64,000 nucleotides of DNA from Cryobacterium shii (GTDB lineage: Bacteria > Actinomycetota > Actinomycetes > Actinomycetales > Microbacteriaceae), in contig NZ_SOFY01000077.1 in the NCBI RefSeq assembly GCF_004402595.1, forward strand, positions 1 through 64,000, read 5' to 3'. The position numbers and the translations under genes are program-made. Of this stretch, positions 42,722 through 51,285 are shown piece after piece (within the stretch, counting starts at the first letter, position 1; each line of letters begins with the position of its first letter). The notes under the pieces are model-generated. The model had not been told where the DNA came from. It did not search any database and was given only the letters and a program-made list of their open reading frames with translations.

Positions 42722-43144
42722 TCAGGCGCGGGCCGGGCCGCCCTGCACCGCGAGGAGGGCGGCCCGCAACCGGCTGTCCGCATCGGCCGCGACGGACGCG
42801 ATCTCCGGGGCGTGGCTGAGCTGCACCATGATGGCTGGATTGATGGCTTGCACGGTGGTGGCTTCGGCGTCGGGACCGCGTCGCACGACCACATTGCAGG
42901 GGAGCAGGGCGCCGATCTCGGGGTCGGCCATGATCGCCCGCCGTGCCAGCCCCGGGTTGCAGGCGCCGAGAATCAGATAATCGCCGACCGTCTGGGCCGC
43001 GTCCGCGCCGAGTTTCTCCGCGAAGGTGGCGTGCACGTCGATTTCAGACAGCACCCCGAAGCCCTGGGCGGCGAGGGCCACCCGGGTCAGCTGGACCGCC
43101 TCGTCGAACGGTGCGTCCACCGTGATCGTGTGTGCGTAGGTCAT
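42722..43144 (-). CDS. DUF302 family protein
   Basis: A 140-residue protein of the DUF302 family. The start MTYAHTITVDAPFDEAVQLTR has the amphipathic helix of the family. The core FGVLSEIDVHATFAEKLGADA, YLILGACNPGLARRAIMADPEIGALLPCNVVVR (given as GACNPGLARRAI and LLPCNVVVR) carries the conserved cysteines of this group. Members are sometimes fused to or adjacent to sulfur or thioredoxin genes; the biochemical role is not known. It sits alone between catalase and an SDR gene on the opposite strand from the former. Confidence 0.8.
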   Translation of the reverse strand: MTYAHTITVDAPFDEAVQLTRVALAAQGFGVLSEIDVHATFAEKLGADAAQTVGDYLILGACNPGLARRAIMADPEIGALLPCNVVVRRGPDAEATTVQAINPAIMVQLSHAPEIASVAADADSRLRAALLAVQGGPARA

Positions 43145-43275
43145 CGTGTCCTCCTGTCGGCCGGGCCCGCGTTCAGGGTCGGGCGGCCTGTTCTGGAACC
43201 ATCATGCGCGCCAGACCACCCGCGCGCCACCGCGCCGGGTGACCAACACGAATCCGGTGTGAATCGCGCGTGGAT

Positions 43276-44118
43276 CTAGCCGGGCAGGGGCGCGGCGTGC
43301 CCGGTGACCAGGGCGGCGCTCTGCTCCCAGAGCGCCGCGGCCAGGGCAGGGTCGTAGGCCTGCTTGTTGGCCTTCTGGATGACGCGCTTCTCGTAGTACT
43401 CGCCTGACACCCAGTCGGTCCCGGGCTTCGCGGTCGCCAGCCAGACCAGGGTGTCGGCGCCCTGTTCCGCCCCGAGCAGCAGTCGCTTGAGCGGGGTGCG
43501 GTAGATCAGCCGCATCAGGGTGGTCGACCCGGTGGAGAAGCTCGTCGCGACCACGCCGGGGTGGAAGGCGGCCGTGCTGATTCCCTGGTCGTGGAAGCGG
43601 TGGTGGAGCTCTCTGGTGAAGAGGATGTTCGCGAGCTTGCCGTCGCCGTACGCCTTGTTGGCGGAGTACTTCGTCTCGGCCTGCAGATCGTCGAGGTCGA
43701 TCTTTCCGAAGAGCAGGTTGGCGGCGCTGGACGTGTTGATCACCCGGGCCTGGCTGGCGACGAGCCGCTCCATTAGCAGCGTGGTCAGCAGGAAGGGGGC
43801 CAGGTGGTTGACCTGGAAGGTCAACTCGTAGCCATCGACGGTCGTTTCGCGATTGCCCATGATGCCGCCGGCGTTGTTGGCGAGCACGTCGATCCGGGGG
43901 TAGCGTTCCAGCAGCTGCGCCGCGAGGGTGCGCACCTCGTCCAGGCGGGCGAAGTCGGCGACGAAGAAGTCCGCGCCGAGCTCCGCGGCCACGGCGGCGG
44001 TCTTGGCGGGGGAGCGGCCCACGATCACGACGCGGTCGCCGTCCCGGCCGAGGGCGCGGGCGGCGGCGGTGCCGATCCCGTCGCTGGCGCCGGTGATCAG
44101 GATTGTTCGTGCGGTCAT
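43276..44118 (-). CDS. SDR family oxidoreductase (retinol-dehydrogenase-like)
   Basis: A 280-residue short-chain dehydrogenase with ILITGASDGIGTAAARALG for nucleotide binding, NNAGGIMGNRE, Ser in VINTSSAANLLFGKID, and Tyr/Lys in YSANKAYGDGKLAN. It continues FHPGVVATSFSTGSTT. The layout matches the retinol dehydrogenase/protochlorophyllide-like SDR subgroup seen widely in actinobacteria, with a long C-terminal helix region. Substrate unknown. It starts 38 bases before the end of the small HEAVH protein gene on the same strand. Confidence 0.87.
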   Translation of the reverse strand: MTARTILITGASDGIGTAAARALGRDGDRVVIVGRSPAKTAAVAAELGADFFVADFARLDEVRTLAAQLLERYPRIDVLANNAGGIMGNRETTVDGYELTFQVNHLAPFLLTTLLMERLVASQARVINTSSAANLLFGKIDLDDLQAETKYSANKAYGDGKLANILFTRELHHRFHDQGISTAAFHPGVVATSFSTGSTTLMRLIYRTPLKRLLLGAEQGADTLVWLATAKPGTDWVSGEYYEKRVIQKANKQAYDPALAAALWEQSAALVTGHAAPLPG

Positions 44119-44148
44119 TCTGGTCCCCCTGGGTCGAGTGATTCGGTG

Positions 44149-44508
44149 TTACCTGGCATAGCCGCCCTTCTCGAGGCCGGCTTCGATCTCGAAGCGGTTG
44201 CGCAGCGGATTGCGGCCGGCCACCAGGTAGAGCAGCGGAAAGACCATGCCGAAGCGCTGCCACTGGCGTTTGTGCACGGCCTCGTGCTCGAGGATCGCCG
44301 TCGACACGTTCTGGTTGGTCAGGTAGCAGGCGCCGACGCAGGATCCGCCGCGGCCGAAGGTCCAGGCGGGCATCCCACGGAAGACGACGAGGCCGCCTCG
44401 GCGCTCGACCGTGCCGGTGCTCCAGATCGAACCCCAGACCAGGCCCACCGTGGTGGCGTAGAGGTAGCCGGCCCGGCTGATGGGGGAGTCGAACAGGATG
44501 CGGCGCAC
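44149..44508 (-). CDS. Small conserved protein with an HEAVH motif
   Basis: A 119-residue protein from GTG 44508. It has an N-terminal hydrophobic stretch (SRAGYLYATTVGLVWGSIW), a glycine/cysteine loop (GRGGSCVGACYLT), then ILEHEAVHKRQWQRFGMVFP, a second hydrophobic stretch and NRFEIEAGLEKGGY. HEAVH fits the zinc-peptidase HExxH pattern and a further Glu lies downstream (FEIEAG), as in small membrane-associated metalloproteases. I recognise similar proteins only as uncharacterised actinobacterial proteins. A frame-continuous longer reading upstream lacks coding character. Proteolytic activity is a guess from the motif. Confidence 0.62.
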   Translation of the reverse strand: MRRILFDSPISRAGYLYATTVGLVWGSIWSTGTVERRGGLVVFRGMPAWTFGRGGSCVGACYLTNQNVSTAILEHEAVHKRQWQRFGMVFPLLYLVAGRNPLRNRFEIEAGLEKGGYAR

Positions 44509-44729
44509 CCCACCAGCGTAGGCGGCCCCCGCGGCAGAAGGCTGAGTATCCGATGATCCTCGACGGTGACGCTCGACTGTGACTCCGCGGCGCAGGTTGA
44601 GCGTGGCGGCGGTGGTTCTAGCCCGCGCCCGCGTCCACAACGTGCGCCGCGACGGGCGGGAGCCTTCGGGGCACGAGGGCGAGGGGGCCGAGGGGACGGG
44701 GGACGGCGGCCGGCGGCCCGGCCCGCCGA

Positions 44730-46178
44730 TCAGGGGCGCCCGTACTCCTCGAGCAGGCGCAGCCAGACCTCGCTCAGGGTCGGGTAGCTCGGAACGGCGT
44801 GCCACAGCCGGCGGATCGGCACTTCGCCGACCACGGCGATGGTCGCCGCGTGCAGCAACTCCGCGACATCCGGCCCGACGAAGGTGACGCCGAGCAGAAC
44901 CTCGCGGTCCAGGTCCACGATGGCACGCGCCGACCCGGTGTAGTCGTCGGCGTGCACGGATGCCCCGGCCACCCAGCCGAGGTTGTAGTCCAGCACCCGG
45001 ATGTGGAACCCTGCCCTCTCGGCAGCGTCCCGGGTCAGCCCGACAGACGCGACTTCGGGGTCGGTGAAGGTGACCTGCGGCACGGCCGCATGGTCGGCGG
45101 TGGCGGCGTGGGTGCCCCACGGTTGGTCGTCGACGGGCGTGCCGGCGGCCCGGGCCGCGATCACATCGCCGGCCGCCCGCGCCTGGTACTTGCCCTGGTG
45201 GGTGAGCAGGGCCCGGTGGTTGACGTCGCCGGTGGCGTAGAGCCAGGCCCCGGCCAGCTCGGGGGAGGAGCCCTGCACGAGCAGGGTGTCGTCGACCTCG
45301 AGCCAGTCGCCCGGGACGAGGCCGACCGTCTCCAGCCCGACGTCCCGGGTGCGGGGCAACCGGCCGGTGGCCACGAGCACCTCGGTCGCGGTGACCCGGG
45401 TGCCGTTGGAGAGGGTAAGGGTCACGTCGCCGTCACCGTTGCGGGCGGCCCCGGTGGTCGAGACGCCGGTGAGCACGGTGACGTCGCCGGCCCGCAGCGC
45501 CGCCGTGACGAGTTCGCCGGCGAAGGGCTCCTGTGTGCTCAGCAGGCCTCCGCGCACGATCATGGTGACCTCCGCGCCGAGGGAGGCGTACGCGGTGGCC
45601 ATCTCGGCGGCGACCACGCCGCCGCCGATGATGGCCAGGCTGTCCGGGATGCCCCGGGCGCTGGTCGCCTCGCGGCTGGTCCACGGCGAGACGGAGGCCA
45701 GGCCGGGGATGTCCGGCAGCAGGGCCGCGGATCCCGTGCTGATGACCACCGCGTGCGTGGCGGTCAGCACGGTCGCCCGGCCGTCGGCGGAGGTCACGGT
45801 CACCTCGCGCACGCCGCTGAGGCGGGCGTGGCCGCGCACCAGGGCGATCCCGGCCTTCTCCAGCCAGCGAACCTGGCTCTCGTCCGACCAGTCGTGCGTG
45901 ATGGCGTCGCGGCGGCGCAGCACCGCCGCGACATCCACGTCGCCGGTCACAGCCTCGACGGCCCCGCCCACACGCCGGGCTGCGGCCAGGGCGGCGCCGC
46001 TGCGCAGCAGGGCCTTCGATGGCATGCAGGCCCAGTAGGAGCACTCGCCGCCGACCAGTTCGGCCTCGACGATGACGGTGCGCAACCCGGACGAGCTGGT
46101 GCGGTCGGCGACGTTCTCACCCACGGCGCCGGCGCCGATCACGATCACGTCATAGGTGCTGCTGCTGGCGGCGGGCAT
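44730..46178 (-). CDS. NAD(P)/FAD-dependent pyridine nucleotide-disulfide oxidoreductase
   Basis: A 482-residue flavoprotein. The FAD site is YDVIVIGAGAVGENVADR, the redox disulfide is GGECSYWACMPSKALLR (C-x4-C), the NAD(P) site is SLAIIGGGVVAAEMA, and the second FAD motif is ATGDVNHRALLTHQGKYQ. The C-terminal dimerisation domain VTFTDPEVASVGLT is complete, but its end lacks the usual HP-TxxE (it has HAVPSYPTLSEVWLRLLEEY, which supplies His and Glu). It resembles mercuric reductase/dihydrolipoamide dehydrogenase-type proteins without a metal-binding N-terminus. The electron acceptor is undefined. The gene follows the crotonase gene across a 12-bp repeat tract. Confidence 0.85.
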   Translation of the reverse strand: MPAASSSTYDVIVIGAGAVGENVADRTSSSGLRTVIVEAELVGGECSYWACMPSKALLRSGAALAAARRVGGAVEAVTGDVDVAAVLRRRDAITHDWSDESQVRWLEKAGIALVRGHARLSGVREVTVTSADGRATVLTATHAVVISTGSAALLPDIPGLASVSPWTSREATSARGIPDSLAIIGGGVVAAEMATAYASLGAEVTMIVRGGLLSTQEPFAGELVTAALRAGDVTVLTGVSTTGAARNGDGDVTLTLSNGTRVTATEVLVATGRLPRTRDVGLETVGLVPGDWLEVDDTLLVQGSSPELAGAWLYATGDVNHRALLTHQGKYQARAAGDVIAARAAGTPVDDQPWGTHAATADHAAVPQVTFTDPEVASVGLTRDAAERAGFHIRVLDYNLGWVAGASVHADDYTGSARAIVDLDREVLLGVTFVGPDVAELLHAATIAVVGEVPIRRLWHAVPSYPTLSEVWLRLLEEYGRP

Positions 46179-46190
46179 CCGTCTCTCCTC

Positions 46191-46250
46191 GGTCAGTGGT
46201 GCGGTCAGTACTTCGGTCAGTGCGTCGGTCAGTGCGTCGGTCGGTGCTTC
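46191..46250 (+). repeat. Five 12-bp tandem repeats between two minus-strand genes
   Basis: Units of 12 bases: GGTCAGTGGTGC, GGTCAGTACTTC, GGTCAGTGCGTC, GGTCAGTGCGTC, GGTCGGTGCTTC, filling nearly all of the 81-base gap between the crotonase and oxidoreductase genes. Units three and four are identical. The tract lies just upstream of the oxidoreductase ribosome site on the minus strand, so copy number may affect its expression. Confidence 0.85.
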
Positions 46251-46259
46251 GGGAGCGGC

Positions 46260-47078
46260 TCAGCGGCCGACGAAGGTCGCGGGCTTCCGGGTCACGAAGG
46301 CTTCCATGCCGATGAGGGAATCTTCGGTCGCGGCCAGGCGGGCCAGGGCTGGCTGCAGCTCCGCCTCGGCGGCCGCGGCGCCGTCGCGCACGGCGGTGCG
46401 GGCGTTCGCGAGGGTCGCCTGCACGGCGAGCGGCGCCTGGGCGGCGACCCGCTCGGCCAGTTCCAGCGCACGGTCGAACTGGGTGCCGTCCGGCACGACC
46501 TCCTGCACGAGACCGATCCGGTGAGCCTCCGCGGCGTCGAACATGTCGCCGGTGAGGAGCCAGCGCATCGCATTGCCCCAGCCGGCGGCGCGCGGGAAGC
46601 GAATGGTGGCGCCGCCGAACGGCAGGATGCCGCGGGCCACCTCGATCTGGCCGAACCGGGTCGACTCGGCCGCGACGGAGATGTCGCTGGTGAGCATGAG
46701 CTCGATGCCGAGGGTGAGGCAGGTGCCCTGCACCGCCATCACCACCGGTTTGGACACGCTCCGCCCGTCGACCTGCCACGGGTGGATGCCGCCTTCGGGC
46801 ACCATGTCGAGGCCGTCCGGCCCGATCCTCGGCCCGACGTCCGCCAGGTCGAGACCGGCCGTGAAATGGTCGCCGACGGCGTAAACGAGGCCGACCCGCA
46901 GCTCGGGGTCGCGTTCGAGCTCACCGTAGGCGAGGGCCAGCTGCTGCAGCAGGGCGAAGTCGGCGGCGTTGCGCTTCTCCGGTCGGTTGAACCCGATCAG
47001 GAACACGTGTCCGCGCCGCTCCGTGATGATCCTTGGTTCGGGACCGGACTGCTCGGAACCGGAAATCTGCTCGTTCAC
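46260..47078 (-). CDS. Enoyl-CoA hydratase/crotonase family protein
   Basis: A 272-residue crotonase-fold protein. VFLIGFNRPEKRNAADFALLQQL begins the fold, VYAVGDHFTAGLDLADVG gives the first oxyanion-hole region (usual A-G-x-D; here TAGLDL), and AVQGTCLTLGIELMLTSDISVA gives the second (the usual GGG is GTCLTLG). EVARGILPFGGATIRFPRAAG holds the catalytic-position Glu. It would act on a CoA thioester, perhaps in fatty-acid oxidation, but no partner genes sit nearby. The C-terminus LIGMEAFVTRKPATFVGR is typical of actinobacterial members. Confidence 0.82.
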   Translation of the reverse strand: MNEQISGSEQSGPEPRIITERRGHVFLIGFNRPEKRNAADFALLQQLALAYGELERDPELRVGLVYAVGDHFTAGLDLADVGPRIGPDGLDMVPEGGIHPWQVDGRSVSKPVVMAVQGTCLTLGIELMLTSDISVAAESTRFGQIEVARGILPFGGATIRFPRAAGWGNAMRWLLTGDMFDAAEAHRIGLVQEVVPDGTQFDRALELAERVAAQAPLAVQATLANARTAVRDGAAAAEAELQPALARLAATEDSLIGMEAFVTRKPATFVGR

Positions 47079-47207
47079 GGATGCCTCCTTTGGCGTCGTG
47101 ACGCTCGGCGCGTCGGTCCTATGCTACGGGTGTGCCGCCGGGTCGGTGAGCGCAAGGCCGGGTCAGAGCGGGTTAATGGGGCCTCGGTCGAGACCGGGCC
47201 GACTTCG

Positions 47208-48041
47208 TCAGCGGGTCAGGGCGCCGATGATGCGCAGGATGCTGGGGAGGTCGTCGCTGGCCGCTTCCGGTGACGACGGCGAGAAGCCGGCGATGGTGGC
47301 TCCGGCCAGCTCGAAGTTCGCCCGCAGGGCGGTGATCGCCGCGTTCAGCGCCTCGACGCTCAACCCGAACGGGTACAGGTCGGCCAGGCCGCCCAGCACG
47401 GACGGGTCCAGCACGTTCAGGTCCAGGTGCAGGTAGAACGCCGTTGCCCCGGTGGCGAGCACGGCGGCGACCAATGCATCGGGGGTGTCCAGGTCCCCGA
47501 TCGGGAGGCTCACGATCCGGAGTTCCTGAATCAGGTCGGCTTCGGCCGGGTCGATGTCCCGGGCGCCGCCGATCACGACCCGCTCCAGCGGGATGCGGTC
47601 GTCGGCGCCGAGGGTCAGACCCTCGGCCCCCTCGCCGGTGATGGCCCGCAGCACCATGCCGGCGAACCCGCCGGAGGGCGAGGACTCCGGGGTGTGCAGG
47701 GCCGGGTGCGCGTCGAGCCAGACCAGGGCCAGGTGACCCGGATGCTCCCGCGCGGCGTGTTCGACGGCGGCGAGGGAGATCCCGTTGTCGCCGCCGATCG
47801 TCAGCACCGCGTCGGTGCTGCCGCGGAGCGTGGCCGCGAGGCGCTCCCGCACCGTGACCAGGGTGGAGAAGCGGTCGATGCCGGTGCCCTGCGAATCTCC
47901 GGCCTCGACCGGCACGGGAACCTCCCGGGTCGCCGACGAGGGAAGGTCGCCCCGGATCGCCTCCGCCCCGTCACTCAGGCGCATCGCGCGCGGAGAAACC
48001 GAACCCTGCCACTGCGGCACAACAACGAAGGTGGGAGCCAT
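47208..48041 (-). CDS. Arginase-fold protein with altered metal site
   Basis: A 277-residue ureohydrolase-fold protein. All three metal motifs of arginases can be located but are altered: GGDHS is IGGDNGIS (His to Asn), DAHAD is WLDAHPALHTP (second Asp to Ala), and DxDxxDP is HLDLNVLDPS (second Asp to Asn). Three of six usual ligands are therefore missing, so hydrolysis of arginine, agmatine or formimidoglutamate is doubtful. The ATG at 48041 gives MAPTFVVVPQWQGS, the expected N-terminus; GAGGAG abuts it without spacing, so an upstream in-frame start (48092) is an alternative. It stands between two other minus-strand genes with no obvious operon. Confidence 0.78.
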   Translation of the reverse strand: MAPTFVVVPQWQGSVSPRAMRLSDGAEAIRGDLPSSATREVPVPVEAGDSQGTGIDRFSTLVTVRERLAATLRGSTDAVLTIGGDNGISLAAVEHAAREHPGHLALVWLDAHPALHTPESSPSGGFAGMVLRAITGEGAEGLTLGADDRIPLERVVIGGARDIDPAEADLIQELRIVSLPIGDLDTPDALVAAVLATGATAFYLHLDLNVLDPSVLGGLADLYPFGLSVEALNAAITALRANFELAGATIAGFSPSSPEAASDDLPSILRIIGALTR

Positions 48042-48098
48042 CTCCTCAGTATGCTCCAAGACCCTGATTCCGCGGGAGATTTCTGCGGGCACAGAGAC

Positions 48099-48129
48099 GG
48101 GCGCCGGCGGGATGTTCCCGTCGGCACCC
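48099..48129 (-). terminator. Hairpin behind the pspA gene
   Basis: GGGCGCCGGCGGGA pairs with TCCCGTCGGCACCC over a TGT loop (14-bp stem, two mismatches of the wobble type). It lies 32 bases behind the pspA stop on the minus strand and before the arginase-fold gene start. Confidence 0.6.
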
Positions 48130-48161
48130 GGTTGCGCCCCGAGCGGAGGCCCGGAGCGTTG

Positions 48162-48893
48162 CTACTGCGTGATGGAGCTGGTTCCGCCGGCCTTCATGGC
48201 GGCGAGCCGGGCGTCGACCTCGGAGAGCTCGCCGAGGTCTTCGAGGCTTTCGAACTGGGCGTCCAGGCTCGATGCGGCCAGCTCGTTGGCACCGCGCACG
48301 CGGGCTTCCTCGCGGCGGATCTTGTCTTCGAAACGGCTGACCTCGCTGGTGGGATCCATGATGTCGATGCTCTTGACGGCATCCATCACCTTGGTCTGCG
48401 CCTCGGCGGTCTTCGAGCGGGCGATCAGTTCGTTGCGCTTGGAGGAGAGCTGGTTCAGCTTCTCCTTCATCTTGTTCAGGCCGTCCTTGAGCTGGGCGAC
48501 GACGGCGGTCTGCGAGGCGATCTGCGGCTCGGCCTGCTTCGCTTCCTTCTCGGACTGCATCTGGCGTCCGAGGGCCACCTTGGCGAGGTTGTCGAAGCGG
48601 TCCGCGTCGGCCGCGTTGCCGGCCGAACGCAGTTCATCCGCTTTGCGGCTGGCTGCCAGGGCCTTGCTGCCCCACTCGCTCGCCGCCTCGACGTCTTCGC
48701 GGTAATCGTCCTCGAGCAGGCGCAGATTGCCGATCGTCTCTGCGATGGCGCTCTCCGCGTCGGCGATGCTGTTGGTGTAGTCGCGCACCATCTGGTCGAG
48801 CATGCGCTTCGGGTCCTCCGCGGAGTCCAGAAGCGCGTTGATGTTCGCCTTGGCCAGCTGGGAGATGCGGCCGAAGATTGACTGTTTCGTCAT
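48162..48893 (-). CDS. pspA: PspA/IM30 family membrane-stress protein
   Basis: A 243-residue, mostly alpha-helical protein with the PspA/IM30 layout: amphipathic N-terminus MTKQSIFGRISQLAKANIN, ALLDSAEDPKRMLDQMVRDY, then long heptad-rich helices (about 30-190) with no membrane segment, and a final helix SLDAQFESLEDLGELSEVDARL. PspA forms ring or spiral oligomers on the inner face of a damaged membrane. ATG 48893 follows AAAGGA; an upstream ATG at 48935 lacks one. It lies directly downstream of a TPM-domain gene, a recurrent pairing in actinobacteria. Confidence 0.88.
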   Translation of the reverse strand: MTKQSIFGRISQLAKANINALLDSAEDPKRMLDQMVRDYTNSIADAESAIAETIGNLRLLEDDYREDVEAASEWGSKALAASRKADELRSAGNAADADRFDNLAKVALGRQMQSEKEAKQAEPQIASQTAVVAQLKDGLNKMKEKLNQLSSKRNELIARSKTAEAQTKVMDAVKSIDIMDPTSEVSRFEDKIRREEARVRGANELAASSLDAQFESLEDLGELSEVDARLAAMKAGGTSSITQ

Positions 48894-48973
48894 TGCGGTG
48901 TCCTTTCGAATGTCCGGATGAACGGATGTTTCCATTGTGTCGGGAAGTGGTGTGAAACGGATGTGCCCGGCGC

Positions 48974-51049
48974 CTAGAACCTGCCCCCGCCGCCGCGGCG
49001 TGACCGGGCGCCCGCGCCGCCGAAACCGCCGGGGATGCCGAAGCCGCCGCCCCCGCCTCGGCGACCGCCCCCGCCCCCGCCGCCGAACATGCCGCCGCTC
49101 CGGCCGCCTCCGCCGCCGGACAGGATCGAGCTGATCAGGATGCCGCCGAGGATGGCGCCCATCGTGCCGTTGTCGCCGCCTCCGCCTCCGTAGCCGGCAC
49201 CGCGGGCGCCCTGGCCGGCGAACCCGTCCACATCGTTTCGGGCGCGGGCGATGGCGTCCGCGGCGAGGGCGTTGGCGCGCTGGGAGGCCGCGAGGGCTGC
49301 GGGAGGGTCGGTGGCCGCCGTGGATTCGGCTTCGACCAGGAGCCGTCCCGCCTCGGCCAGCCGGGTCCGGGCCTCCGCGCCGACGGCCCCGCGGCGGGCG
49401 GTGATGAAGTCCTCCGCGGCCGACACCCGGCCGCGCGCCGCCAGCAGGTTCTGGTTCAGGGCGGCCTGGGCGCGCTGGGCCTGGGCGACGGCGTCCCGCA
49501 CGCCCTGCAGCGCGGCATCCATCTGGGTGTTGGCGGCGTCGAGCAGGCGCATCAGTTCCAGCGGATTGACGTGGCCGGCGCCGAGCCGGGTTGTGACCTC
49601 GGCCAGCGTCTGCTCGGCCTGCTCGATCGCTCCGGGCAGCGCGGCCGACGCGGGGGTGTCGGTCGGCAGGCCGCGCGCCGTGATGATGTCGGACTGCAGC
49701 TCGGCGACCGTGCCGGCGACGCTCTGGTCGGCCGCCTGCAGGTCGGCACCCAGCCGGTCCACCGCGTCGAGCAGCAACGTCGCCTGGTCGACGGATTCCT
49801 CGGCGGCACGGATGCCGACGGCGGCGGCGGCCGTGTCGCCGCCGGCCAGCCGCGTTCCGCCCTCGGTCAGCGCGGTCGAGGTGAACGCCAGCCGCTCCCG
49901 GGCCTCGCGGGCGTTGTCGGCGACCGTGCCCAGCACTTCCTCGGAGTAGCGGGCCCCGAGCGCAGCGAGGGCGGCCTCGGCGGACGCCACTCGGTCGGAG
50001 ACGGCGGCGGCCTTCCGGGCGACGGATGCCGCCATCTCCGGCGCGTTCTTCTCCAGCTGGCGCAGCTCGTCGAAGCTGTCGGCCTGCGCGTCCAGGGCGG
50101 CGTTGGCCTGGCCGCAGAGGTCGATGATCGCGCCGTACCAGGCCCGCTTCTGCTCCTCGGAGTCGGGGATGGCGTCGTCGAGCTGCTGCTGCAGTTCGAA
50201 GGCCTGGGTGAGCTGGGCCTTCGCCGTGACCAGGGTGGCCTGGAAGGCATCCGTGGCGGCGGCGCCGTACTGGGCGATCGCGAAGCCGAGTTCCTGCTCA
50301 CTGGAACGGATCGCGTCGTCGGTCTGCACCAGGGTGCTCGCGGCGCGCCGTTTGAGTTCGGGGGTCGGCAGCGCCGGGAGCCCGGTCGCCGGAGCGCCCC
50401 CGGCGGACAGGGCGCCCTTGCGGCGGCCGCGGAGGACGAAGTACAGCACCAGGCCCACGATCAGGAGCACGATCACGGCGATGACCACGAACGCCAGGAC
50501 GAGGAAGCCGCCGCCCCCGCCGGCCCCGCTGCCGCCGGGGGCGCTACCCGGCGTGATCGCGGGCGCGGTGACCGGTTGGCCCTGCAGGCTGGCGGCGAGG
50601 CCGTCGGCGGCCCCGATGGCGGCTCCCGCCCAGTCGTTCTCGCGCAGGGCCGGTTCGATGGCGACGGTCTCGACCTCGGTCAGCTGGGCATCCGTCAGGG
50701 CGAAGTCGGGTGCGACCGACAGCTGGTACTCCCGGTCGCCGGTGGCGACGGCCAGCAGCACGTCGTTCGTGCCCAGCCCGTTGTTGTCGGCGGTCTTGTC
50801 GGCCCACTGCGTGCGGTCTGAGACGCCGGTGAAACTGTCGACGTAGACCACGAAGAGGTCGGTTCCGGTGTCGGCATACAGCTTGTCCAGGGCCGCGGTG
50901 ACCTCGTCGCTGCGTTCGGTGACGGCACCCGCCGGGTCGGCGATGTGGCTGGCCCCGAACGTGACCGGGTCCTCGGCCCACGCGACCGTGGGAGGGGCGC
51001 AGACGCAGGCCGCTGCCACGACTACCGGGATCAGCCACCGTGACCGCAT
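48974..51049 (-). CDS. TPM-domain secreted/membrane protein with glycine-rich tail
   Basis: A 691-residue protein. A signal peptide (MRSRWLIPVVVAAACVCAPP, cut after AWA) is followed by a TPM domain (about 28-160; HIADPAGAVTERSDEVTAAL, LFVVYVDSFTG). Then come a Gly-rich linker, a membrane segment (about 180-205), a long cytoplasmic coiled-coil stretch rich in Ala/Glu (about 225-600), and a Gly/Arg-rich tail (GGGGGRRGGGGGFGIPGG region). TPM proteins are linked to membrane or photosystem quality control in other lineages. The pairing with pspA 80 bases downstream suggests a joint envelope-stress role, which is inference. The tail is built of (G)n-R runs and is likely disordered. Confidence 0.82.
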   Translation of the reverse strand: MRSRWLIPVVVAAACVCAPPTVAWAEDPVTFGASHIADPAGAVTERSDEVTAALDKLYADTGTDLFVVYVDSFTGVSDRTQWADKTADNNGLGTNDVLLAVATGDREYQLSVAPDFALTDAQLTEVETVAIEPALRENDWAGAAIGAADGLAASLQGQPVTAPAITPGSAPGGSGAGGGGGFLVLAFVVIAVIVLLIVGLVLYFVLRGRRKGALSAGGAPATGLPALPTPELKRRAASTLVQTDDAIRSSEQELGFAIAQYGAAATDAFQATLVTAKAQLTQAFELQQQLDDAIPDSEEQKRAWYGAIIDLCGQANAALDAQADSFDELRQLEKNAPEMAASVARKAAAVSDRVASAEAALAALGARYSEEVLGTVADNAREARERLAFTSTALTEGGTRLAGGDTAAAAVGIRAAEESVDQATLLLDAVDRLGADLQAADQSVAGTVAELQSDIITARGLPTDTPASAALPGAIEQAEQTLAEVTTRLGAGHVNPLELMRLLDAANTQMDAALQGVRDAVAQAQRAQAALNQNLLAARGRVSAAEDFITARRGAVGAEARTRLAEAGRLLVEAESTAATDPPAALAASQRANALAADAIARARNDVDGFAGQGARGAGYGGGGGDNGTMGAILGGILISSILSGGGGGRSGGMFGGGGGGGRRGGGGGFGIPGGFGGAGARSRRGGGGRF

Positions 51050-51285
51050 GGGCCCACTTCCTCACACAGTATCGATGCTCAGGGGTTCCTTTTTCGAGCA
51101 TAGAGCGGTGTGCGGGGCGAGTCCACCGTGCGCGGCGCGCTGCGGGTGCGCGGCCGGTGCGCGGTTGCGCGGGCTGCGTTGCGCCCGGTCTGTTGCGCCC
51201 TGTTACGGCTCCGCGGGGCCCGCGGGCGGGTTCCCTGCAGACTGGTGCGACACCCCACCCCCGGAACCGGCAGCGGAAGGCGACC

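Noticed and set aside
44509-44729. Possible gene in the 221-base gap before the disulfide reductase end
   Set aside because: Frames there are Arg/Gly-rich and of anti-coding character; no start with ribosome site and no motif.
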